A stretch of DNA of 6,853 bases, taken from Deltaproteobacteria bacterium. Lineage in GTDB: Bacteria; Myxococcota; UBA727; JABDBI01. Of the stretch, positions 1-6,029 are shown one piece after another. The first letter of the stretch is position 1. Each line of letters starts with the position of its first letter. The stretch lies in contig JAESQZ010000115.1 in NCBI GenBank assembly GCA_016764955.1, positions 1 through 6,853 on the forward strand, written 5' to 3'. The notes under the pieces were generated by a model. That model saw only the letters and a list, made by a program, of their open reading frames with translations. It was not told where the DNA came from and did no database searches. The translations under genes were made by a program, and so were the position numbers.

Positions 1-434
1 ATAAATATCAAATCATCTTTGATTGGATCTATTAAACCTGGCCTTAGAGGTAAGGCACCTGGGTGGTCCGTTTCGTACTGCAAGACTCTTTCATCTCGTG
101 GCACGAAATTCGCACGTGCAGGATCAACCATGCCTCGTGTGCCTTCGTCCATCACGCAAAATAGAACAAACAACGACAAGAAGACCAGGGTCACCGCAAA
201 CACGAGGGTGAAAAAACGATTATCAAACCATAGGTGCATGAAAACAGCTAAAACCAAAGTTGCTTTCATAGTCGCCACTGACAAGGCCACTGCTGTTGAC
301 ATGGTGCCAAAGTCAAACTCAGCCACCCATACAGTGAGAGCTGTTAAAGCTAACAAGGCTCCAAAAACAATCCAGTAAACTCTTACAGGCAAAACATGGG
401 GTTCAGGTGCTTGGACTCGATGAATATGACTCAT
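1..434 (-). CDS. coxD: caa3-type cytochrome c oxidase subunit IV (CoxD/CtaF), C-terminus cut by the left window edge
   Basis: Small membrane subunit of the caa3 oxidase, thought to help assemble or stabilise the CuB centre and the subunit I/III contact. The frame is open from the ATG at 434 to the window edge (144 codons, no stop). Three membrane helices are visible at about residues 17-39, 45-69 and 74-95. Helix 2 carries the family hallmark KATLVLAVFMHLWF (57-70), and MDEGTRG (95-101) follows helix 3. After that comes a hydrophilic tail of nearly 50 residues with no end in sight, longer than in many members of this family (prokaryotic COX4). The start lies 10 bases after the coxC stop. GAGG at 446-443, overlapping the coxC stop, is a plausible ribosome site with an 8-base gap. 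Family identity rests on the motif, the helices and its place after coxC. Confidence 0.88.
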   Translation of the reverse strand, partial: MSHIHRVQAPEPHVLPVRVYWIVFGALLALTALTVWVAEFDFGTMSTAVALSVATMKATLVLAVFMHLWFDNRFFTLVFAVTLVFLSLFVLFCVMDEGTRGMVDPARANFVPRDERVLQYETDHPGALPLRPGLIDPIKDDLIF

Positions 435-444
435 GGCGCAAACC

Positions 445-1107
445 TCAGCGAATTAAATACAAAAGTGGGAACAAGAAAATCCAGATGATATCTACCAAGT
501 GCCAATATAAACCACCTATCTCAAGCGGCGAGTAATATTGCGGACCAAACTCATTGCGATAGGTTCTGTAAAATAACCAGGACAACACAATCATCCCGAT
601 CACAACGTGTATGCCATGCAAGCCGGTCATCAGAAAGTAAATTCCAAAAAAGATATGAGACTCATCTGGGCTTATCAAAATACCATTGGTAAAATAATAC
701 CCAGGCAAAAGACCCATATGAAACTTATGCTTATATTCAAAATATTTGACGACCAAAAAAGTAGCCGCAGCAGCGATGGTTAAAAACAGATTCCAAAGAA
801 CCATCTCACGCTTGCCCTGCTGCGCACCATGAATGGCTAACACGACAGTCAAACTAGAAAACAGCAAGACCACCGTATTAAAAGCACCTAAGCGAACATC
901 CAAAAAATGATGTGCTGCTTTAAATAGCTCCGGATGCAGCTGGTGATAGACCGCATAAGACACAAAAAGCCCGCCGAACAGCAGAATCTCTGTCGCCAAG
1001 AATAACCACATGCCCAATTTCGACGCATCAACCTGTTGCTCAGGTCTTTGAAAATGGTCGTGCAAGGGAAACAAGCGCTTGGAATCAGTTTGACTAGTGG
1101 TACTCAT
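445..1107 (-). CDS. coxC: Cytochrome c oxidase subunit III (CoxC/CtaE)
   Basis: Subunit III of the haem-copper oxidase, a membrane protein that packs against subunit I and supports sustained proton uptake and turnover. The 220-residue product has five predicted helices (about 31-54, 75-95, 102-122, 152-178, 198-219), the short form usual for caa3 enzymes rather than the seven-helix mitochondrial form. Family motifs are visible: LGMWLFLATEILLFGGLF (31-48) with Glu40, KYFEYKHK (121-128) with Glu124, HGIHVVIGM (164-172), and the C-terminal GGLYWHLVDIIWIFLFPLLY (198-217). The ATG at 1107 lies inside the end of coxA, a 14-base overlap that suggests translational coupling. GAGGG lies 5 to 6 bases upstream of it. 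No missing motif or disruption is seen. Confidence 0.96.
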   Translation of the reverse strand: MSTTSQTDSKRLFPLHDHFQRPEQQVDASKLGMWLFLATEILLFGGLFVSYAVYHQLHPELFKAAHHFLDVRLGAFNTVVLLFSSLTVVLAIHGAQQGKREMVLWNLFLTIAAAATFLVVKYFEYKHKFHMGLLPGYYFTNGILISPDESHIFFGIYFLMTGLHGIHVVIGMIVLSWLFYRTYRNEFGPQYYSPLEIGGLYWHLVDIIWIFLFPLLYLIR

Positions 1108-2674
1108 AAGGACCCTCGTTCACCGTAGGTTGTTCATGAAAGTTATGTTCAATTGGCATCACCTCAGTATGGGTCCACTCCAGCGTGGCAGCATGCCATG
1201 GATTCTTGGTTGCTGGCTTACCCGTCTTAAGCGCCCTAAGCAGTGTCCATATGGCCATCACAAAGCCCAGGCCCAAAATATAAGACCCAACAGTAGAAAT
1301 CTGGTGATAAATCTGAAATTGATCTAAATAGCTGTAATACCGACGTGGCATCCCTTGCGAACCCATGATGAACTGAACAAAGAAGGTCAGATTAAAGCCA
1401 ATCACCACCATAAGTGTTGAAGCAGCTCCCCAAAATTCGCTGTACATTTTACCGGTTATTTTCGGCCACCAGTAAAAAAGCCCACCCATAAAGGCCATGA
1501 AAGTGCCACCGACCATCACATAGTGAAAGTGAGCCACGACAAAATAAGTATCGTGCAGATGCACGTCTACGGACAAAGTCCCTAAAAATATGCCGGTGAT
1601 CCCACCAATCGTAAACAAAAAAATAAAACCAAGAGCCCAAAGCATCGGCGTTTTCAATGAAATCGAACCTTTATACATTGTCGCCAACCAATTGAATATC
1701 TTAATCCCAGACGGAATCGCCACCAAGAAAGTCAGCACCGAAAAAATCATGCCGACCAACTCAGATTGCCCCGAAACAAACATGTGATGCCCCCAGACCA
1801 AAAAACTAAGCACCGCAATGGCAATCGAAGAGAAAGCTATTTGTTTGTAACCAAAAATACGTTTCTGGCTAAACACCGTCACAATTTCTGAAACAACAGC
1901 CATCCCTGGCAGAATCATGATGTAAACCGCCGGATGAGAATAAAACCAAAAAAAGTGCTGAAATAAAACTGGATCGCCCCCTAGAACAGGGTCGAAAATA
2001 CCAATTCCCACTGTGCGCTCTATGATCAAAAGAAGCAAGGTGATGGCCAACACAGGCGTCGCCATAATCTGGATTACTGCAGTCGCATAAATCCCCCATA
2101 TAAAAAGCGGCATTCGAAACCAGGTCATTCCAGGCGCTCTCAGTTTATGGGTGGTCACAATAAAATTAAGCCCAGTAAAGATTCCAGAAAACCCCAACAC
2201 AAATGCTGCAGTAACCATCAACACCACGCCCCCATCAGTGGTCGTGGAGTAAGGCGTGTAGAAAGTCCAACCCGTATCAATGGCACCCACCCACAGTGAG
2301 CTCAAAGCCAGGATAGCGCCAAACAAGTAAATATAATAACTCAAAAGGTTAATACGAGGAAAGGCAACATCTTTAGCCCCCAACATCAATGGCAACATAA
2401 AATTGCCCAAAGAAGCTGGTATCCCGGGAATAATCACCAAAAATACCATGATCGCGCCATGCAGCGTGAAAAGCTGATTATAACGCTTGGCATCCATGAT
2501 GGTGTTAGCGGGCGTTAGAAGCTCTGTCCTCAACAGCAGAGCAAAAACACCAGCAACCAAGAAAAACGTCATAATCGAGACCAAATACATAAGCCCTATT
2601 CGCTTATGATCGATGGTCAACGCCCAAGAGGCAAAACCTGTTTTAGCATTGATATAATTAGTATTCGAACTCAT
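1094..2674 (-). CDS. coxA: Cytochrome c oxidase subunit I (CoxA/CtaD), A2-type caa3 oxidase
   Basis: Catalytic subunit that reduces O2 to water and pumps protons; integral membrane protein, 526 residues, normal length. Ligands by alignment to known oxidases: low-spin haem a His72 (TLHGAIM) and His384; high-spin haem a3 His382 (AHFHY, 381-385); CuB His247, His296 and His297 (WGHHMF), with Tyr251 as the His-Tyr cross-link partner. Proton pathways: Asp102 (AKDVAFPRIN) at the D-channel mouth and Lys325 (PSGIKIFNW) in the K-channel. The helix VI motif is YSHPAVY, so the D-channel glutamate of A1 enzymes is absent and replaced by the Tyr-Ser signature of A2 (caa3) oxidases. The start is the ATG at 2674, with AGGAAGG eight bases upstream. 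It is the only gene here not packed against its upstream neighbour: a palindromic repeat separates it from coxB. Its end overlaps coxC. Confidence 0.98.
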   Translation of the reverse strand: MSSNTNYINAKTGFASWALTIDHKRIGLMYLVSIMTFFLVAGVFALLLRTELLTPANTIMDAKRYNQLFTLHGAIMVFLVIIPGIPASLGNFMLPLMLGAKDVAFPRINLLSYYIYLFGAILALSSLWVGAIDTGWTFYTPYSTTTDGGVVLMVTAAFVLGFSGIFTGLNFIVTTHKLRAPGMTWFRMPLFIWGIYATAVIQIMATPVLAITLLLLIIERTVGIGIFDPVLGGDPVLFQHFFWFYSHPAVYIMILPGMAVVSEIVTVFSQKRIFGYKQIAFSSIAIAVLSFLVWGHHMFVSGQSELVGMIFSVLTFLVAIPSGIKIFNWLATMYKGSISLKTPMLWALGFIFLFTIGGITGIFLGTLSVDVHLHDTYFVVAHFHYVMVGGTFMAFMGGLFYWWPKITGKMYSEFWGAASTLMVVIGFNLTFFVQFIMGSQGMPRRYYSYLDQFQIYHQISTVGSYILGLGFVMAIWTLLRALKTGKPATKNPWHAATLEWTHTEVMPIEHNFHEQPTVNEGPYEYH

Positions 2675-2682
2675 AATCTAAA

Positions 2683-2689
2683 CCTTCCT
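2683..2689 (-). promoter_or_regulatory. Ribosome binding site of coxA, directly beside a palindromic repeat
   Basis: AGGAAGG lies eight bases ahead of the coxA ATG. It begins only two bases after the end of the 90-base palindromic element, so it is outside the predicted stem but directly next to it. A folded stem could leave it accessible or stack against it; the sequence does not say which. Confidence 0.7.
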
Positions 2690-2691
2690 GC

Positions 2692-2781
2692 CTGTCATCC
2701 CGGGCTTGACCCGGGATCCAGTTCACTACCAAAACAATTATTTTTTTTCTGCTGGATCCCGCATCAAGTGCGGGATGACAG
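2692..2781. repeat. 90-base palindromic repeat doublet in the coxB-coxA gap
   Basis: Two 30-base arms, 2692-2721 and 2752-2781, face each other across a 30-base A/T-rich spacer containing a run of eight T (2741-2748). The arms are inverted copies with four mismatches. Each arm is itself a hairpin: ATCCCGGG/CCCGGGAT around loop CTTGA in the left arm, and ATCCCGCA/TGCGGGAT around TCAAG in the right. The arms are of the same family as the element at 6530-6617, with the same spacer length but unrelated spacer sequence. It occupies most of the only gap in the operon (2675-2816). It may act as an mRNA stabiliser, a processing site or a translation modulator, or may simply be a passive mobile repeat. 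No conserved reading frame explains it. Confidence 0.93.
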
Positions 2782-2816
2782 TCGTGAGACCTGCTCATTT
2801 CACTCAAACCCTACTT

Positions 2817-3809
2817 TCACTTAAAAGACTTGATAAACTCGATCAAAGCATTGATTTCAACCTCGCTGAGCTGCCCCTGAAATGGAGGCATCACTTGCGG
2901 GTAACCTTTAATTGGTGTCTTCGATGGTGTTAAAATATGTTCTTTGATAAAAGAATCATCTACCTTGACTTTCTTGCCTGAGGTCAGCTCTGCGATACTC
3001 CCGTAAAGACCTTTAAAAGAAGGCCCTATCTTCGTCGTACCATCGGTTGTGTGACAAGTCACACAAACTTTAGTTTGATATAACTTAGCCCCAAGCTCTT
3101 TCGGGGACAAACTGATGTCAGCATTTTTGATGCCATCTACCCAAGCGTCATATTCTACTCTTGGCATGACTTTCAACTTTGCCAACATATTGCTGTGATT
3201 ATCGCCACAGTACTCGGCACAAAAAATGGGGAACTCTCCAACCTTATCTGCTTTAAGCCAAAGTGTCGTATAGCGACCTGGTAATACATCTTGTTTGATC
3301 CTAAAGTTAGGCAAGAAAAAACTATGAAGCACGTCTTGTGAAGACATGGTGAATATAATATTTTCATCAACTGGAACCCCGACCACCACGCCTTGCCCCG
3401 AAACAGATATTTCTTCATCAGGATACTGAATCGTCCAATTCCATTTTTGGCCAATGACCCTCAAATTTTTGGCATTCACTGGCACCGTATAGACATCCAA
3501 AAAGCCTATGAATCCCCAAAAAAAACAAACCGCCAAATAAATAAATGGCAAGAATGTCCAAGCCACTTCTAATTTATAATTGTAATCTCTTTGCGACAAT
3601 GCTTTTTGATGTTCGTCCCGGCGATGGTACTTCATCACAAACCAACACATGGGAACAACGATTAGTAAAAATAAACCAAGCCCCGTCCAAAGCAAAAAAT
3701 AATAGAGCGAATCGAATTCACTCGCATAAGATGACGCCGCTTCAGGCATCGAACTCCAGAATGACAATACTGGCAACTTCATTGCCAAAAGCTCTTTTAA
3801 GCTATCCAT
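2817..3809 (-). CDS. coxB: Cytochrome c oxidase subunit II with fused cytochrome c domain (CoxB/CtaC)
   Basis: Electron-entry subunit of the caa3 oxidase, 330 residues, anchored in the inner membrane with its domains in the periplasm. Two helices (about 35-60 and 83-108) precede a CuA cupredoxin domain whose ligands are visible: His162 (DVLHSFFLPNFRIKQD) and, in CAEYCGDNHSNM, Cys197, Glu199, Cys201, His205 and Met208. A C-terminal class I cytochrome c domain follows, with the haem site CVTCH (249-253) and Met307 (VMPPF) as likely sixth ligand. This fusion defines the caa3 type, which takes electrons directly from a donor complex or a soluble carrier. I chose the ATG at 3809 because GAGGAAGG directly precedes it and it overlaps the sco stop by only eight bases. 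A longer in-frame start at 3842 would add 11 charged residues and is less likely. Confidence 0.97.
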   Translation of the reverse strand: MDSLKELLAMKLPVLSFWSSMPEAASSYASEFDSLYYFLLWTGLGLFLLIVVPMCWFVMKYHRRDEHQKALSQRDYNYKLEVAWTFLPFIYLAVCFFWGFIGFLDVYTVPVNAKNLRVIGQKWNWTIQYPDEEISVSGQGVVVGVPVDENIIFTMSSQDVLHSFFLPNFRIKQDVLPGRYTTLWLKADKVGEFPIFCAEYCGDNHSNMLAKLKVMPRVEYDAWVDGIKNADISLSPKELGAKLYQTKVCVTCHTTDGTTKIGPSFKGLYGSIAELTSGKKVKVDDSFIKEHILTPSKTPIKGYPQVMPPFQGQLSEVEINALIEFIKSFK

Positions 3810-4689
3810 GCCTTCCTCGCCTTTCTCTTTTCCGCAACACAAACAAAAAAATTCCCAATAGGATAACCGTCAAAAGTCCTGCCACACGCATAACTCCAAA
3901 GATATAGACCCCATAGCGATGACTATCTGGCTGATAATGAAAGCAGCTTAAAATAATACGATCCATTAAAGAGCCGACTTTGCCATGACTGGCATCAACG
4001 AGGCTCATTTTGAAATCCGCAGGACGGTAAGCAATTCCATAGAGCGTGCGACTTAAGATCCCCTCTGGAGACACAATAAAAATCCCTGCACTGTGAACAT
4101 ACTCGCCGCTCGTTTTATCATATCGATAGCCAAAGCCCACAGAGTCAGCCAAACGCTTTACTTCGTCGTGGCTTCCCACTGTAAAAGCCCAAGCTGAATC
4201 AAATCCCCCCTGGCCCCCCTTTTTCAAAGGGGGGAAATCTAGTGCCTTCAAATAATTAGTGCGTTTAGAATCAGCTAAATCTGGTTTCTCATTGGGATTA
4301 ATACTGACAGATAATATATGATAATCCTGGCCAAGTTTCAGCGACTGATTCTTCATCACATCGGTTAGGCCATTTAAAACCAAGCTACAGAGCATGGGGC
4401 ACTCGTAGTAACCCAATGTAAGCACCAGAGGTTTTCCTTGGTGAAGATAATCGCCCACTTGAACTTTTTTGCCAGTATGATCCGTTAAAACAACATCTGT
4501 TGGAATTTGCGCACCTTGTTTATGAACAATTTCAGTGCCCTTTATTTGGTGAGGCACCAGCAGGCTTCCCTCGCCTGCTAAAACTGTCATGCTGGCGTAG
4601 GCCAGCATCCAGACCCTGGCCTTCGCCAGGGTGACACATAACATAATCTGCCTAATGAGCTTCACGGACCACCTTCCCCATCGCCTCAT
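3802..4689 (-). CDS. sco: SCO1/SenC-family copper chaperone for CuA assembly, carrying two repeat-derived insertions
   Basis: Thioredoxin-fold copper protein that metallates or reduces the CuA site of CoxB, which the next gene encodes; expected in the periplasm, membrane-anchored. The copper ligands are intact: CPMLC (Cys97 and Cys101, counted from ATG 4689) in YYECPMLC, and His199 in YVHSAGIF. A C-terminal helix (about 260-285), followed by basic residues, anchors it, as in other Sco proteins of such operons. Two regions look foreign. The signal-peptide region is partly encoded by a palindromic repeat (4585-4636). About 12 residues (FPPLKKGGQGGF) between the Cys pair and the His are encoded by a C/G-run repeat. 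The ATG at 4689 has AAAGG five bases upstream, with TTG 4692 just before it; it overlaps the upstream gene by 38 bases. The ATG at 4644 would avoid the overlap but has a weak site. Function is sure, start is not. Confidence 0.93.
   Translation of the reverse strand: MRRWGRWSVKLIRQIMLCVTLAKARVWMLAYASMTVLAGEGSLLVPHQIKGTEIVHKQGAQIPTDVVLTDHTGKKVQVGDYLHQGKPLVLTLGYYECPMLCSLVLNGLTDVMKNQSLKLGQDYHILSVSINPNEKPDLADSKRTNYLKALDFPPLKKGGQGGFDSAWAFTVGSHDEVKRLADSVGFGYRYDKTSGEYVHSAGIFIVSPEGILSRTLYGIAYRPADFKMSLVDASHGKVGSLMDRIILSCFHYQPDSHRYGVYIFGVMRVAGLLTVILLGIFLFVLRKRERRGRHG
4201..4238. repeat. C/G-run palindromic repeat encoding PPLKKGGQGG inside sco
   Basis: CCCCCCTTT (4214-4222) pairs perfectly with AAAGGGGGG (4226-4234) around a three-base loop, and a second C run lies at 4205-4210. 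On the coding strand it reads in frame as FPPLKKGGQGGF. From memory, this peptide and its DNA belong to a repeat seen in many unrelated bacterial proteins, so it is more likely an inserted element than part of the Sco fold. Comparison with the usual Sco spacing between the conserved YLKAL and WAF segments suggests roughly 8 to 12 extra residues here. Confidence 0.8.
4585..4636. repeat. Compact double-hairpin palindromic repeat in the 5' part of sco
   Basis: Two adjacent hairpins, each with an 8-base stem and 4-base loop: ATGCTGGC/GCCAGCAT (4589-4608) and ACCCTGGC/GCCAGGGT (4613-4632). They are enclosed by TGTCA (4585-4589) and TGACA (4632-4636). The outer TGTCA...TGACA and the inner ATCCAG match the design of the two longer elements in this window, but the long spacer is missing. 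On the coding strand it is read in frame as part of the Sco signal-peptide region, about residues 18-34 counted from ATG 4689. Confidence 0.85.
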
Positions 4690-4906
4690 CAATGCCTTTC
4701 AACATCTCAGCCTCTTTTTGTTGAAGCTCAATCAGCTCTCTTGACTTTACCTCGCCTATCTTGACGTCATACTCCCACTCAGCAGCCGTTCTAAAGTAGA
4801 TACTAAGGCCTGTAATGGCCACATAAAGCACCAAAGCAAATAAGAAGAAACCACCCCAAATCATGAGGTTTGCGCGAGAGCTAACGTCGTGTTCTGGATG
4901 ACTCAT
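4652..4906 (-). CDS. Small one-helix membrane protein between actF and sco, possible ActG-like accessory subunit
   Basis: 84 residues: a short polar N-terminus, one membrane helix (about 14-37), then a charged, probably helical tail (45-84) rich in Glu, Lys and Gln that could form a coiled coil. I recognise no domain or cofactor motif. It starts one base after the actF stop (TGATATG), so it is almost certainly co-translated with actF, and its end overlaps the likely sco start by 38 bases. Its position between ACIII and oxidase genes is one where many such operons carry a small one-helix protein with a C-terminal IPIxxAM..V-like segment. GIDEAMGKVV (71-80) may be the remnant of that segment. 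It could be an ACIII accessory subunit comparable to the one-helix ActG of Rhodothermus, or a factor linking ACIII to the oxidase. The gene looks real; the role is inference. Confidence 0.8.
   Translation of the reverse strand: MSHPEHDVSSRANLMIWGGFFLFALVLYVAITGLSIYFRTAAEWEYDVKIGEVKSRELIELQQKEAEMLKGIDEAMGKVVREAH
4695..4699 (-). promoter_or_regulatory. Likely ribosome binding site of sco, inside the upstream gene
   Basis: AAAGG lies five bases ahead of the ATG at 4689 and two ahead of the TTG at 4692. It supports a sco start that overlaps the upstream gene. The competing ATG at 4644 is preceded only by the weak TTAGG next to the upstream stop. Confidence 0.45.
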
Positions 4907-4907
4907 A

Positions 4908-6029
4908 TCAATAATTCTCGAATGCTATAGATTCAGGCAATCTTGGATCCCCCTTAGGAACCATCGAAATGCCTTTCATAACCCATGCCACAGCTGCTAA
5001 AAACAAAGCCACAAAGCCTATTAAAACAGCCACATCAAATACAAGATAATCCTGCCAATGGTGAGCACCAGAGGTTGGCATCACCAACCAGTAGATATCC
5101 ACAAAATGCGCCAGCATAATCCAGATGCAACCAGCTGCGAATACACTCTTGTTTCGCTTCGCATGCCTAGACATGATCAAAAAGAACGGGATAAAGAAGT
5201 TCGTCACAATCAACGCATATGAAACTGGGGACCACCCATGCTCCAATCTATGCAAATAAAATTCTGTTTCCTCAGGAATATTCGCATACCAGTAAATCAT
5301 AAACTGGCTAAAGCCGATATAGGCCCAAAACATTGTAAACCCAAATAACAACTTACCCAAATCTTGATAGTGCTCAGCTGTCACAGGCACGGTTGAGCGC
5401 ATCAGCATGAGACTCATAAAGGCAAGACCAGCCAAGAAGCAACCTGCAAAAAAATAAACCCCAAATACTGTCGAGTACCAATGCGGCTGCAAAGACATCA
5501 GCCAATCAAATGATGCAAAAGACGTCGATAAGGCAAGAAGAATAATAGAGAAAGTCCCTACTTTACCCATAGTCTTTGTAAGCTCAAAGCGACCACCAAG
5601 ATCCTGCTCAACAGATTTTCGGTAAAACCAGACGCCAATCCCAGTCCAAATCGCAAAATAAATCACGGCCCGAATCACGAAGAACGACATATTTAAGTAA
5701 GGCGCCTTTTTAATGAGAGTCTCATCAAGATGCCCTGTGTGGCTCCAAGGGAACAAGTCATGGCCAAACACAACAATCGGGATAAAAAGCACTGCGAAAA
5801 TCGGCACGACTGCCATACCAAACTCAGCCACTCTTCGGGTCAAAACAGACCATCCAGCTCTCGTGAGATGCTGAATCAGCACAAAAAACATACAGCCTAA
5901 TGGGATGGTCAAAGCCGATACAAAGCCGAACAAGTATCCATACATAGACCTAGTCGGATCGCTTGAGAAACCAAGTACCCAAAAGCCAAAACCAGCTGCT
6001 GCAACGATTAACAAAGTTAACATCTTCAT
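4908..6029 (-). CDS. actF: Alternative Complex III subunit ActF, NrfD-like quinone-interacting membrane protein
   Basis: Integral membrane subunit of ACIII, paralogous to ActC and distantly related to NrfD/PsrC quinol-handling proteins. In known ACIII structures ActC carries the quinol site, while ActF is thought to contribute to the membrane core and possibly to proton movement. The 373 residues contain about ten helices (near 3-20, 30-52, 70-89, 112-134, 155-175, 185-211, 228-248, 266-286, 296-316, 328-350). Typical ActF segments are SDPTRSMYGYLFGF (23-36), LIQHLTRAGWSVLTRRVAE (51-69), HDLFPWSH (90-97), FDWLMSLQPHWYSTVFGVYF (174-193) and the C-terminal GDPRLPESIAFENY (360-373). The start ATG at 6029 overlaps the actE stop as ATGA, with AGGA about 11 bases upstream; a second ATG follows at 6023. 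Nothing is disrupted. Confidence 0.94.
   Translation of the reverse strand: MKMLTLLIVAAAGFGFWVLGFSSDPTRSMYGYLFGFVSALTIPLGCMFFVLIQHLTRAGWSVLTRRVAEFGMAVVPIFAVLFIPIVVFGHDLFPWSHTGHLDETLIKKAPYLNMSFFVIRAVIYFAIWTGIGVWFYRKSVEQDLGGRFELTKTMGKVGTFSIILLALSTSFASFDWLMSLQPHWYSTVFGVYFFAGCFLAGLAFMSLMLMRSTVPVTAEHYQDLGKLLFGFTMFWAYIGFSQFMIYWYANIPEETEFYLHRLEHGWSPVSYALIVTNFFIPFFLIMSRHAKRNKSVFAAGCIWIMLAHFVDIYWLVMPTSGAHHWQDYLVFDVAVLIGFVALFLAAVAWVMKGISMVPKGDPRLPESIAFENY

Noticed and set aside
19..378. Plus-strand open frame of 119 codons opposite coxD
   Set aside because: The opposite strand encodes a clear subunit IV with three helices and family motifs. The plus-strand product has no recognisable domain.
2692..2781. 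Intrinsic terminator between coxB and coxA
   Set aside because: On the transcribed (minus) strand the stems are followed by A-rich or mixed sequence, not a T run. On the plus strand the eight-T run lies about 25 bases from the nearest hairpin. An operon stop here would also cut off the catalytic subunit.
2606..2933. Two plus-strand open frames spanning the coxB-coxA gap (HPGLDPGSS-type peptides)
   Set aside because: They are translations of the palindromic repeat joined to antisense coxA and coxB sequence, a common artefact of this repeat family.
3810..3842. Longer coxB starting 11 codons upstream (MCCGKEKGEEG)
   Set aside because: The extension overlaps sco further and consists of charged residues made by the ribosome site itself (GAGGAAGG). 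The ATG at 3809 fits better.
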